Program-made: the position numbers and the translations under genes
Shown: positions 1-11,608 of the stretch, in pieces
Layout: each line of letters starts with the position of its first letter
How positions within the stretch are numbered: position 1 is the first letter of the stretch
The notes under the pieces: model-generated
What the model saw: the letters and a program-made list of their open reading frames with translations, nothing else
What the model was told of the DNA's origin: nothing
Databases searched by the model: none
Assembly (NCBI GenBank): GCA_032622095.1
Contig: CP136063.1
Location: 142,137,450-142,201,449, forward strand
From: Siphonodentalium dalli
Taxonomy: Eukaryota > Mollusca > Scaphopoda > Gadilida > Siphonodentaliidae
Length of the DNA: 64,000 nucleotides
Reading direction: 5' to 3'

Positions 1-102
1 ACCGGTGTACAGATTAAGTGTTTTGATGATTAGTTTTTTAAATCCAATATTATTTGAAATGGCTGTTTAAATGTTAGAGCTGACATGTTGCTGTCTCGCA
101 AA

Positions 103-156
103 GTTTTTAGCTCACCTGAGACGAAGTCTCCGGTGGAGCTATAGTCATCACTCCTC
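103..156 (+). repeat. Conserved repeat terminus, copy 1
   Basis: The block starts GTTTTTAGCTCACCTGAG and continues through GGTGGAGCTATAGTCATCA. The same block is at 1572-1630 (+) and 24010-24063 (reverse). At 24 kb it closes an array of CCGGATGATAACTTT units, so it looks like the outer end of that repeat family. Similar TTTTTAGCTCACCTGAG blocks are, from memory, common in mollusc genomes. Confidence 0.7.
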
Positions 157-1571
157 ATCCGTCCGTCAATAATCATCTTCTCCTCAAAAACCGTAAGACT
201 GAACGGTGAATCACATTCAGATTTGTTCAAATGAGGTCATCAGGTCAATTAGTTGAGAAAGCAGGGCCACAACTCTATTCCTTCATAGTAATTCTTAGAA
301 CGACTTCTTTTCCAGAACTATAAGGCCGAATGGGTTCATATTTGGTGTGGATGTTCCCTAGGTGACTCACATTCAGATTTGTTCAAATGAGATCACCAGG
401 TTGATTAGTTGAGAAACCAGGGTCATAACTCTATTCCTCCATAGTAATTCTTAGAATGACTTCTTCTCAAGAAATATTGGGCCGATTTAGCTTATATTTG
501 GTACGGAGGGACCTTGGGTGACTGGGGTTCAGATTTGTTAAAATTGGGTCACTGGGTCAAATAGGGGCAGAGCCAGGGACATAACTCTAAAAACAAAAAT
601 CCACACATAGGCATGAGCTATCCAATGCTGTAACCTAAGTATTTTTTGTCCGATTGTGTTCATATTTGATATGTAGGTTTATATAAATGACACACCCATC
701 ACCTGTATAGTTTTTGGTATCGATTGGTTGATCAGTTAGAAAATAATTAACCCTGCACACAAATGCTATCTGATGCATCTAAGTCAAACAATTTTCTTCT
801 GATCTGCCTCATATTTCTTACCTAGGTCTTTCTTAGCATGTTCTTCATCTGTATGGATTTTGGTATTGTTTATTTAACCCTTTCCACTTGTTTTTAAATA
901 GAATTCATCCAAGCCAGGATGACTCAAACATTTTTCATCTGATCGACACCAAATTTGTTATTTGAATTTCTGACCACTAAATACAGAAAATACAGATCAA
1001 GTTCGAATATGGGTTTGATCCGATATATTTTAACAGAGTCATGACCCTTTATAATTCAAATTTGTTTGCACTATGAAAGTTTTAAGAGAAGATTACCCCA
1101 CTGAGCACTGTGTTATTGAATGAGACAATATAGCTACCAGTATGGGCACCTGATACCACTGGTGCCTTGCAGACCTGTTTATTATCTGTCAAACTGTGAC
1201 TGATGACTCTTTATTCCAGTTTAGAAATTATTAACACTTTGCATCTGCACATAGGCATGAGCTATCCAATGCTAGCTGTAACCAAAGTCTTTTTTGTCCG
1301 ATTGTGTTCATATTTGATATATAGGTTTATGATGACACACCCCTCACCTGTATAGTTTTTGGTATCGATTGGTTGATTTGATTAGAAATAATTAACCATT
1401 TTACAGACTGCCATCCAAAGCAATAAGTAAAATATGTTTCTTCTGATTTACCTCATATTTCTTATGGTACCTAGGTTTTCCATAGGGCTATCTTCATCTG
1501 TATGGATTTTGGTTTTAATTAATTAACCCATATACTCTTGAACCAGGGTTATTAATGAACACTATTTGATA

Positions 1572-1630
1572 GTTTTTAGCTCACCTGAGACAAAGTCTCC
1601 GGTGGAGCTATAGTCATCACTCCTCGTGCA
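1572..1630 (+). repeat. Conserved repeat terminus, copy 2
   Basis: Near-identical to 103-156 and in the same orientation. It is followed directly by the CACAGGAGCTTGG sequence at 1639, which is the end of another mobile family (see 2277-2353). Confidence 0.7.
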
Positions 1631-2276
1631 TCGTCTGTCCACAGGAGCTTGGAATTTGGTCAAAACCCCTCTTTTATTGGCAGAACCACCACCCGGGACC
1701 ATAGGTCACGGAAGGAACGAAACACGAATTTGTTGCCACCCATTTTGAACTCAACTGTATTCCTACAAAAAATATATTTTCACTAAAAACTTTTGGTACC
1801 TCTTACACCTTAGATGCCAATCTACAACATTCCATAGGTATATTTTTCCAGTTCTTCGAAAACCTCACTTTATTTCGGTAATGTATTGTAAATTCACCAA
1901 CGAACACAAATCTGCGACACCTCCATCACCCGTTCTAGAATCTGAGCAGCGGAAATGGTACCGAAATATGCGGAAACTTTAAAACTATGATCCGGAGACG
2001 GATAGCATGAAAGTACCGTTTATAATTTCGAACATAGCTGCTGATTACATGTTTATTACATGACCGAAACTGATCAATTGTGTAAAATACAATTTAATAT
2101 ATGTAATTCTGCGTCAATCATACGTCGTGGTTGGTATAACACAATTTTTAACCAAGAATTCGAAGAGCTCCTGATCAGGTACGTATTATACAAAGAATGC
2201 ACTGGCCAGATAAAATTTCGACCAGATGTATTATGTATCAAAATGATCATTGGGCAATTCCTGCAATCGATCTAAT

Positions 2277-2353
2277 CACAGGAGCTTGGAATATGGTCCC
2301 GGTGGTGGTTCCGCCAATAAAAGAGGTTTTTTTACAAAATTCCAAGCTCCTGT
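2277..2353. mobile_element. 77-bp hAT-like miniature element
   Basis: The ends are CACAGGAGCTTGGAAT on the left and ATTCCAAGCTCCTGT on the right. The element is flanked by GATCTAAT at 2269-2276 and 2354-2361, an 8-bp perfect TSD (7 bp if the last G is counted as element). Eight base pairs is the size produced by hAT transposases. Its interior is the reverse complement of 1651-1706, so a longer relative begins at 1639. Confidence 0.7.
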
Positions 2354-3556
2354 GATCTAATAAATATTGTCTGAGTCATTTTTGGCTCATTTGCATAAAA
2401 AACATGGCCGACAGCAGCCATCTTGGATTTCAAATTTGCACCCTTTAGCACGGACAAGAAGTCGCAATGTTGGTCCGATCATAATTAAATTGGTCATGGA
2501 GGTTGACATTGACATGTAGATGGGAACGAATAATTTTGGAGTGAATTCCCCAAGAAACATGGCCGCCGTCGGCCATCTTGGATTTCAGCGATAACCCTGC
2601 ATATATAAATCAATAACACTGCCTAGAGCTTTGTCGATGCACCGATCATCGTGAAATTTTCATGGGTCATGACATCGATATCAAAATGAGAACGAATCAT
2701 TGCTATATACTGTAGCATTGGTACGATCATCGTGAAATTATTCATAGAAACATGACCGCCGTAGGATTTCAGCCACTCGTTTCATCGACCATGAAAGTTA
2801 CATTAAGTAATGTTTTTAATATTTTTGTGGGGTATTTTCGACTTTGAGAAAAACAATGCCATATGGCGGCTAGCTGTCTTGAATTTCCAATTCATGAGCA
2901 CAGGCTATATAATCATATGCCTAAAGCCATTCTTTGAGAGTTTTGGTGATGATTCGTTACGAGCCACGAGTGACGTATACTATTTATATATCCTGGTAGT
3001 GATATAATTGACAATACTTATAGTTGCTTATTAAATAAAATTTATGTTAGCGAGTTTATCACTAACTCAAATTTATAAACTAGTTATTCGGTAAACCAGT
3101 TTGCCTTTCAACTTGTACAAATAAAACGTATACCGTAAAGAATACGCAGGATAACATGAAAGAATCTTATTACATTTTGTTACTATATTTGGCATATTAT
3201 GATATAAATGGCGAGCTTTTGTACCCTACATTGACAATTTTGAATTTCGCGAAACTAAACACTCGTTCTATATATCGTTACCTAATTGAAGAAAAATGTT
3301 TTCTCTCGTCAAGTAAGACATGTATTTGTTCGTCAGAACTAGTAAAAAACAGTATTTTATGTGGAAATAATCAAGATATTCTGGCAACGAATATGCACCA
3401 AAACGCACAAAGGAATCGCTTCATGCATAGGCATATATATACCAGGCCTCCCCGTGAGTCTATATATCTTTTTTTTCTTCTACTTTGTGATATTCGATCA
3501 GTGGGTTGATTACTATTACTATTAAATGATGGACAGTTTAGGTCTATAAACAGATC

Positions 3557-3606
<50 letters not shown>

Positions 3607-3688
3607 GAGAGAGAGAGAGAAGAGAGATGGGAGAGAGATAGAGAGAAGAGAGAGAGAGATAAGAGAGATGGGAGAGAGAGAGAGAGAG
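3557..3688. repeat. (GA)n microsatellite
   Basis: About 130 bp of GA dinucleotides with interruptions such as GATGGGAGA and GATAGA. Serine/leucine-rich minus-strand ORFs here are translation artefacts. Confidence 0.95.
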
Positions 3689-4227
3689 TTGTGGTCCCCT
3701 TATGACCAATCATTGCAACCAGTAGCATTACCAAGTCAAGTAGTACATAGGCCTACCGGTGCACAACGAACATAAAAAAAACCCAATACCACGTGGTCGT
3801 GCCATAAATAGAAATAAATTATATTTAAAATATTTGTACTAATTACCATTCAGTCAAATGAAGAATATCTTCTTGGACAGTCGTCATTTTCATCAGATGA
3901 TAACAGCAGACAGACAAATACAAAAAAATTCAAGAAAATACACAAAACATCAGGATAAGATCATCAAAAACGCGCATAGTATGACGCAAACATAAACTGA
4001 TTTAAGTTTTCTGGCGCCTAAGTTCGAAAACCGCACGCACTTTCAAATATTTTTGAATTTCGCGGGCTTTAAATTTAGGTTTGATTTTATTTCGTTCCGA
4101 CTTTGTTATTCCGGAAAAATGGTTTTGTGCCATTTGTCATTCAGATTCTAGAACGGGTGATGGAGGTGTCGCAGATTTGTGTTCGTTGGTGAATTTACAA
4201 TACATTACCGAAATAAAGTGAGGTTTT

Positions 4228-4926
4228 TGGTCACTGGGTCAAATAGTTGTGAAGCCAGGGCCATAACTCTTTCCCTCCATAGTGATTCTTTTAAACATCT
4301 TCTTCTCAAATACCATCAAATGGGTTCATATTTGGTATGAAGGATTCTTGGGTCACTGGGGTTCAGATTTGTTAAAATGAGGTCACTGGGTAAAATGTGG
4401 GCAGGCTAGGGACATTTTTTTATTTTTTTATTAAACTCCATGGTCAATTATATATATACTGGCCCTTTACTCAAGTTCACTGCCTCTGGCACCCTAGTCC
4501 CAAAAATAATATGTACTCAAATTCTGAACAGAGAATCATTAGTAAGAACCATTTACTTTGGCTCTAACTGTATACAGGGTATGCCTACACATGTCAATTG
4601 AAATCTGACATTTTTATAAACATTCCCTGCAGATCTGCTAGAGGTCATTAATTCCCAATTACAACACCAATCTATCATATGTATTGTTCACATTTTTCAA
4701 CAGGACATTTAACACATTTATCAGGGTCACCAGGTCAAGTAGGTGCAAGGCCAGTACATTACTCTTTCTCTCCATAGTAATTCATGATATGTCTTCTATG
4801 CAAGAATCAAATGACCTATTTGCTTATATTTGGTATGAAATTACCTTGGGTGACAGATTTGTGAAAATGTGATCACAAAGTTGAATATAAAGGGCAGAGC
4901 CAGAGACATAACTATTTCACCACATA
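4228..4926. repeat. Dispersed repeat field
   Basis: Continuation of the field seen at 230-600, with GTCACTGGGTCAAATA, GGGCCATAACTCTTTC and CATAGTAATTC units. A block at about 4440-4700 does not match the others. The field is interrupted at 4930 by a transposon and resumes at 7503. Confidence 0.65.
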
Positions 4927-4929
4927 GTA

Positions 4930-7502
4930 TAGTCCAGGTACATTAGACATGGAAGTGGAAAAGTAAGGAAATAAATCGGGGAAAGCTGATTTTTTTATAT
5001 TATTTTGGCCATAACATCGCGGACGCGTCACGAAAAGTCCCCTAAAATCCGATTTGAGCTTTCTGAGTTTCATCATTTTTTCCATATAATTAAACAAAAC
5101 AATATTTTTCACAATGATGGAAATAATTGGATGTTGTAACAATTTTTCAGCCGAAACGTATACAAAAAGCACTCAATATTGTTCGATATACAATTCTCGA
5201 ACCAACGACACCCATTCAAAAGGAAATATCGAATGAATTTCGCATATATAGATATGAAATAAAACACTGAGCCAAAATACTGACGATTTTGAAGACAAAC
5301 TGATGTATTCGATGTAGGATTTCTCAGGCTTCTCAAAACATAGGCGCAAGCTATCTATTTTAAAAACTGCACAGACACCACCCCGTCGCTATAATAGGCA
5401 GAACTAGCGAGTACGCACATCATAAGTTGTCAAAACTTGTAAAAACATAACCCTACCCCCGAATCTGGTTGTCAACGATCTGGTCGTATTTTGATATTCT
5501 ATTTTGTCTAAGCTAGTCATATGCATTACTAAGTTATACCAGTATATGTGAAATATGAGTACGAGAGCGAATATAGTGACACGATCAGAATACTACAAAC
5601 GCGGTCATGAAATGGCTGTCAAAATGGCCGCAACCACCAAGCTAAGCCGAAATGATGGCAACTTATTATATAACCACCTAGTAGGTAAAATACGTATTAA
5701 CAATATACAAGTCTGTTGTTAAATATCTTTAAAGGTACACAGTTCATTAAAACAGGCCCATGTGGAGGATTTATCGGCCATTGCAACGCAGGTCAAACCC
5801 AATGAATTACGTCTTTAAAATTTCGGGTTTTCTGTTTACAGTCGGGGCCAAAAATAATAATTTCGGGCATGCAACATACGAAGTAATGTTTCGCCACACA
5901 ATGTATGGTAGTTTCGTTCGGCGTAATGATAAATTATTGAATGGAACGCAGAAACTTAAGTGCATATCCTTGCGGTAGAAATAGTAGTTACATTTCCGGA
6001 TTGTTCATCACTGTACATGATAATAAACCACACACGTATGTTGCAATTCTTATTATATTGCAAAGAAACCGCCACCTCTTCAAAAGATTAGCACGCATCA
6101 CACCAGATCAAATAGACAGCACATCGTACATTTGATATACGACTAATTTTCGTGCTGCTTCCAAACCGGTCTCTTAGTAAACAATTTGTTCAACTTACTT
6201 CAGTCGGCAACTTGCAACTGGAATATGCTATTACGCAATGTACAATATTAGTTTTCCGTATTTTGTTGTTTGAAAATATCTTGCCAAAACCACCCATGAA
6301 CTTGTGCAAAATATCAGGTGATCATCGTTTAAAGCTGTTATTTCAGCGTTGAACATTGACTCAATGTTGCTAGTTATGGTTGTTAGTTCAGCAGATATGT
6401 GTAACATTAGGGAGAAGGGATACACACGGTAATGCGGTTGCAGAAAACATAGTACCCTTCGCGTATATGTGACCTTGGTGAATATAACCAAATATTATTT
6501 CCAGGTATAAAGACAGTCTCTGTCACAGAGTATGTGGGCAATTTTGGTCAAGTTTAGATTTTTTTAAAGAAAGTATATGGTACTCCTTTGTGTTTTGATA
6601 AATTGCTTTCATAGTATACCACCATGCATTCTTGTGATAACAGCGAAATATTCGTGATTTATTACTTATTCTTAGGCAAAAATTACTAATATTTTAAGAC
6701 ACGGAGAATATAATCTACACAATTCACCCATTACTCTATGAATATCTCTCATACTGCTCTATAGCAGTGTATTTCGAAAGGTTTGATGGTGTATATATCA
6801 AAAGAAACGATGACCGGTCACATTAGTGATACTGCTATGAGCACATATATTTCGGCTTCTATATATGAAAGGTCACAGAATCAATTCTTCGCTATTAAAT
6901 TTCATTTTACAGTGTAGTGTACATATATATCACACGATTCAAGATAAATAGTGCAGAAACATTTGCCTTATTCTCCCGTTTCTTTGCGGTCAAAAAGTCC
7001 AGATTTAACCATTTTATGAGACCTTGCTTTTCACTATATCTCTCGCGATATATATTAGAGATAATTCGCACATACCCGATAAAATGTTTCTCTTATTCTC
7101 TGCAATCATTCTTCCTCACATATTTCGAGCGTGTTGTCACTCTTATGGGACTAGCTATTCAATTATGCATAAAATGTAAATTTCATTCTATTTTGGCCAT
7201 TTTGGCGGCCATTTTGGGACTTCAATTCAACTTATATGGTTCACGGCTAAGCATTGTTTGTATGTATGTCAATGTATTATGAATTTGGAATTAATTGATC
7301 TACACATGACTGCATTCCCATATGGCCTGATGGAGATGCTTCAGAATTTGAACCATTCCGAAAAATCAAGATATCTCAAAAAGCTCAACTCGGATTTTAG
7401 GGGACTTTTGCCACGTTGTTCATAAACATGTTCTTATTGATCCCTGAAAAAATCAGTTTTCCCCGATTTTTTACACTAGTGAAACCTTATGTGCCTGGAC
7501 TA
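4930..7502. mobile_element. DNA transposon, TAGTCCAGG termini, GTA target duplication
   Basis: The ends are perfect inverted copies over nine bases, TAGTCCAGG on the left and CCTGGACTA on the right. Imperfect similarity continues about 140 bp inward, sharing AAATCGGGGAAA and AAAAGTCCCCTAAAATCCGA. GTA flanks both sides (4927-4929, 7503-7505). The surrounding repeat normally reads CATAGTAATTCTT (for example near 7786), so the unoccupied site is visible in paralogous copies. The 2.57-kb interior has no recognisable transposase. A left-end relative lies at 19859-20370 and an interior relative at 51290-52330. Confidence 0.75.
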
Positions 7503-7505
7503 GTA

Positions 7506-7935
7506 ATTCTTAAAATATGTTTGCAAGAGCCAAGAACTAGTTGGCTTATTTAGCATGGAATGTTCTTGTTTGACTGCAATTCAGATTTTTTTTAATGGGG
7601 TCACCTGGTCAAATATGGGCCAAGCGGAGGACAGTTTCACTCTTAATATGCTTCCTTCACAAGTACCATCAGGTTTATTTTACTGATATTTAGTATGAAG
7701 GGTTCTTTGGTGTCTGCGATTCAAATTTATTCAGATGGGAGTCACCAGGTTAAATAGGGTGGGACCAGGGACATAACTATATGTCTCTATAGTAATTCTT
7801 AAAATGTCTTCTCAAGAGAGGTTGGACTATTTAGCTTACATTTTGTTGGAGGATCCTTTAGTGACTGAGATTCAGATTTGTTAACATGAAGTAAACCTGT
7901 TAAGGAACGACGGGGCTATGGGGAGTTAACACTTT
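7506..7935. repeat. Dispersed repeat field, resumed
   Basis: GTAATTCTTAAAAT and GTCACCTGGTCAAATA units identical in type to 230-600 and 4228-4926, directly continuing the host sequence split by the 4930-7502 element. Confidence 0.7.
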
Positions 7936-8787
7936 TGTGTCTAATCAAATCATTGAAATACCAAATTCATTAAAACATCTACCTTGGAACTACCTGACTG
8001 ATTAATTTGATATACATGTATGGTGTTTTGGGTCCATGGATAATTGGGCTTCAAACATGTCTAAATGGTTTAATAAAAAGGTGCTTGTGAGATTTGAAAT
8101 TTCAAACAATTGAGAAAGTTTGAGATGTCGGTTTTGAAATTCCAACCTAAGACTTGGGAGTCTGGAGCCCGGTCGGGAGGGGACTTGTTGAGCTGGAGCA
8201 GCGGGTTGATCAGTAGTGTATAGTTGGCAATTTCAAGGTGGATATTCACCGATCTACATACAGGAAACCTCTCTAGCCACATATCCTGTTTAGATCTACT
8301 TATTTAAAGTTCTTATGAAAAGTTCTGGTCTCCAGAGTCCCAGTCTTATCAGTCTTTGCAGTCTGGTGAGCGACCCCAGTCATTGACTGTCTTGTATTAT
8401 ATACAGTTTCATGCAATGCTGTGCAGCTAGCCACGAAATAGTTACTCACGCCAGCCTGAATGCACACACTACAGAACATTACACCCTTCTGTTTATCATC
8501 ACCATTCAATAAATGCTCCCATCACAAAATAAATTTTTGTTTGTAATTTGGTACGATACTTTCGTCGCATAACTTTGTCAGGACTGTCGATCTATTCAGC
8601 GCTTTTGAATTAGCATTTGGGGTAAAAACAAATTTTGCCAAAGGTTTGGCCAAATGAAATTTGTATTGGCCAATTTCGAAAAAAAATGGCTTTTAGCCTA
8701 ATTTGGCCACCGACAGCACAAACACTGGTCATGATGATGAATTTCCATACAAAATTTCATATAGATCCTTTAACTATTGGTTGAGAT
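7936..8787. other. Unassigned sequence
   Basis: I see no gene, tandem repeat or terminal repeat here. Short minus-strand ORFs (70 aa or less) have no recognisable motif. Confidence 0.5.
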
Positions 8788-8792
8788 ATATG

Positions 8793-8962
8793 TGTTTGGG
8801 AGAGATTCTAACTAAGCGTGTTTCGATGTATACTATATTAACTGATATAAACAACTGATTAACAATACAACTTGGCCGCGAGGTCAGTACAGTTCATGCG
8901 TATGCTTATGCTCAGTGGAGCGAAGTATTGGCTATAGGCCACACCAAAGCTGTTCCCCGACA
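8793..8962 (-). repeat. 3' LTR of BEL element
   Basis: 170 bp, TG...CA on either strand. It differs from the other LTR at about nine positions by eye, near 95% identity. Confidence 0.9.
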
Positions 8963-8970
8963 TCCTCCCC
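8963..8970 (-). promoter_or_regulatory. Polypurine tract of BEL element
   Basis: On the minus strand GGGGAGGA directly abuts the 3' LTR, the position where plus-strand DNA synthesis is primed in LTR retrotransposons. It is short (8 purines) and sits inside a small CCTCCCCGGGGAGG palindrome. Confidence 0.55.
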
Positions 8971-9139
8971 GGGGAGGCAAAAGAGAAAAAAAGTTACACT
9001 GCTGTAAAGCTGCACACAAATAACTAAAACTATCATGAACAGTTCATAAGGTCAGCAATATTCAGCCGCTAATTCATATTGGCGTTCGTTGTAACAATCA
9101 TGAACATAGATAGACAGATGTCCCGGACATTCAGCTTTG

Positions 9140-10076
9140 TTAGTACAATTCAATATAGTTCTGATAGTCGTCGTTCTGGACTCTTTGAAAACAGGATGGT
9201 GGAAACATAGTGACATTTACCAGTTTCATTGAGCTTAACAACATATATTGGCACCTTCCATATTTCAACGTGTCCTTCAGAATGCTATCGTGTTTGAGAA
9301 GTCCTGGTGTCATCCCCAGGCGTCGCACCACTGCACCTGTTAGTTGTGTCTGAGTCTCAACATTCATAAGGAAGGATTCATCTCTGTCAGACCAAGGTAA
9401 ATGTGCCATACAGTAATTGTTAACATATTCCATGGATTCACAGTATCTCCCAAGCTATTCTCCATTGAATAATCAACATCATTGGCTCCGTGCTTCTCAT
9501 ATTCCTCTGTGTCACGGTTCTCTGAACAATCCTCGGTCAGCACACTCAACATCATACAGTCCGATTTCAGCGAAGATATGATCGGACCAGCTAGGAGGTA
9601 TCCTAATTTTGACTGAACTGCTATTGGGCCTGACTTTCCATGAATCTGAGTTCCATCAACTAACATATAGTACTGATCCGCACCAATTAGTATGTCAATT
9701 ACGAAAGAATTGGAGTTTCTTGTTGGATGGGCCAATTTGAGACCACGGATGTGCTCATAGTGAGATCAATTGCGATAGGTACTGATGTCTAATGGTGTGG
9801 AGATTTGAGGAACCACGAGAAGAATTAGTTTCACATCCCCAGTGTCACATGGTAGTCTCACACGGACGACATCAAGAGATCTTGTTTGAGAATTCCACAT
9901 CCAAATGTTGACACGTTTATTTGACGTTTACTGATCAAGTTCAGTTGTAGTATTTTAGCACATGTTTCAGTTATGAATGAGCATTGTGAACCGTCGTCAA
10001 ACAGGAAATTTGCACTTTTACAACTTATCTGGGAAGAAACTTCACCGCAGTTTTCAGCAACGTTGGCAAGACACAA
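9140..10076 (-). pseudogene. BEL pol fragment: protease and pre-RT region
   Basis: Read on the minus strand, 10076-9858 contains FLFDDGSQCSFITE, the retropepsin-like active-site region of Pao elements (DUF1758 type). 9735-9364 contains VIDILIGADQYY and GYLLAGPI, its usual continuation. 9433-9140 contains AHLPWSDRDESF and VRRLGMTPGLLKH, the stretch normally just before reverse transcriptase. The reading frame then runs into FQRVQNDDYQNY near the 3' end with no RT motifs between, so several kilobases have been lost around 9240-9270. The pieces are in different frames. Confidence 0.8.
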
Positions 10077-10094
10077 GCGGTACTGTCAGCAAGA

Positions 10095-11409
10095 TCATTT
10101 GTACCGTACTACATAAAACCCACAATCTCGATCGCATCTGTCTGAAGATGAGGCGAACATTTGGTGAGTTGTCTGATTTTGGTTGAACTCGTTTGTAGCC
10201 GCGATTCTGGATGGGTTACAGAGACTCGAGTGATGTTTACGTTGACAAATTCTGCATCGAAATTTTGATCCACAAACGAACACAAGGTGGGAACTAGAAA
10301 GACAATTGTAACACAAATTCTGTTCTTTAACGATGTTGAGTCTATCTTCGAAATTACTGACATTAGAACAAGAATATGAAGAGTGGGTTTGAGATTTACA
10401 ATAAACACAATACAGCTTATTTGAAGACGAATCACTGATATTGTTATGAATTGCATTCTTGGCACTCGTGAATATAGTGGAAACAGGTGATTGCTCGTAA
10501 TAACGGTCTTCACAGCCAGCTTCAAGAATTTCGATCTCTTGGCTGAGGAATTTCTGAATTTTAGTTAAGCGGAACTGTCTATTTCCATACTGAAGGACAA
10601 TCGTACAATGTATAACATGAGGCAACTTTTGTAATACTGTTGATGCCAACATGTCACTGTATGATACTGTATGTTCATTCATCGCCTCCAGAGATCGCAC
10701 ATGTGACTCGAGTTCATCTTGAAATCTGTTAAGGCTATACAAGTTATACTGGGGATGAGGAAGTGCAGACAATGCTTGGAGATAATTAAATTTTATGTGA
10801 CTGACCAAAACACTGCTTCAGAATTTTGATAGCCTGAATGTAGTTATCGTTGGTAAGTGGTAAACCCATTTATATATATACAACAAGTATAGTGAGCGTG
10901 AGTGTTGGAATTTCTTAATCCTGGGCAACTCAGTGTCCGGAACACTGTGAATTGCAGCTTCAAATGAGTCCCAGAATGTTTGCCACTCCATTATGTCAAC
11001 CTAAAATATTGGCAAAGATAATTTGGGAAGAGATACATTTCTGGTAAAAGATTTTGGTGAATGATAATTTGTTGCTGTTTCGAGTTTAGCTGATGACTTT
11101 TTGGTCGGAAATCATAATCTGTGCTGACAGTAATGTTTTTTCAATTTTACACATGTAATTCTCAGTCTCATCCGCCTCCAGCACAAACTGTTCATCATCC
11201 TCGATGAAATTTAAAATTGACTCATTTAAAGTAGTTAAAGTATCAATATGCCTGGCTACTTGCGTGGTGATGATCTCTAACTCTCGGTAGTCAGGTGGTT
11301 CCATTTCCATGATCGATTCTGCAGCTTTAGTGTGTCTCGTAGAGTGACCTCGCAATGCTGTCCGTTTCCTTATCAGAGTGGCTAATTCTTCGGAATTTTG
11401 CTTTTCCAT
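10095..11409 (-). pseudogene. BEL gag remnant with three zinc knuckles
   Basis: The first ATG inside the 5' LTR is at 11409 (MEKQNSEELATLIRKRTALR), followed by a coiled-coil-like segment. Around 10860-10800 the translation reads NDNYIQAIKILKQCFGQSHK, typical of the DUF1759 gag domain, and then shifts frame. 10808-10095 carries three CCHC-type knuckles: CVYCKSQTHSSYSC, CYNCLSSSHLVFVC and CRICQRKHHSSLC. Gag proteins of this type package the RNA genome. The gene is broken by frameshifts and is not expected to give a full-length product. Confidence 0.8.
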
Positions 11410-11433
11410 CTTCAAAGTGGTTCCAGGGACCAA

Positions 11434-11603
11434 TATTTGGGAGAGATTCTAACTAAGCGTGTTTTGATGTATACTATATTAACTGAAATAAACAACTGAC
11501 TAACAATAAAACTTGGCCGCGAGGTGAGTACAGTTCATACGTATGCTTATGCTCAGTGGAGTGAAGAATTGGCTATAGGCCACACCAAAGCTGTTCCCCG
11601 ACA
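11434..11603 (-). repeat. 5' LTR of BEL element
   Basis: Equal in length to the 8793 copy. The terminal CA on the minus strand has mutated to TA. Just inside it the minus strand reads TGGTCCCTGGAACC, beginning with the TGG expected of a tRNA primer-binding site. Confidence 0.9.
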
Positions 11604-11608
11604 ATATG

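Larger units (their letters stand above)
1..1638. repeat. Mosaic of mollusc-type dispersed repeats
   Basis: No gene is seen. From about 230 to 600 there are about 165-bp units containing CATAGTAATTCTTAGAA and GTCACTGGGTCAAATA. A second motif set (AGGCATGAGCTATCCAATGC, TTTTTGTCCGATTGTGTTC, GTATCGATTGGTTGAT) occurs at about 600-905 and again at about 1240-1535 in the same orientation, so this is a direct duplication with a period of about 640 bp. Around 950-1050 lies a fragment containing AATACAGATCAAGTTCGAAT, the unit found in long arrays at 36.7-38 kb. Confidence 0.7.
1859..4227. mobile_element. DNA transposon with identical 87-bp inverted ends
   Basis: The left end at 1859-1945 (starting AAAACCTCACTTTATTTCGG) is the exact reverse complement of 4141-4227 over all 87 bases as I read them. 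The 2.2-kb interior contains short ORFs I cannot recognise (for example 3156-3509), a GA microsatellite and the 77-bp element at 2277-2353. No TSD was found next to these ends, so the class is undetermined. The left flank is another repeat; the right flank resumes the GTCACTGGGTCAAATA field. No transposase is visible, so it is probably non-autonomous. Confidence 0.7.
8793..11603 (-). mobile_element. BEL/Pao LTR retrotransposon, internally deleted
   Basis: Two direct 170-bp LTRs (8793-8962 and 11434-11603) are flanked by a perfect 5-bp TSD, ATATG, at 8788-8792 and 11604-11608. On the minus strand the LTR starts TGTCGGGGAACAGC and ends CCCAAACA (CCCAAATA in the 5' copy). The 2.47-kb interior encodes, in order, a gag-like region with three zinc knuckles, an aspartic protease of the DDGSQ type, and the region preceding reverse transcriptase. 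Reverse transcriptase, RNase H and integrase are absent, so the copy cannot move by itself. LTR type, gag layout and 5-bp TSD together point to BEL/Pao. Confidence 0.9.

Noticed and set aside
3371-3734. Serine/leucine-rich minus-strand ORFs of 112 and 70 aa
   Set aside because: They translate the (GA)n microsatellite.
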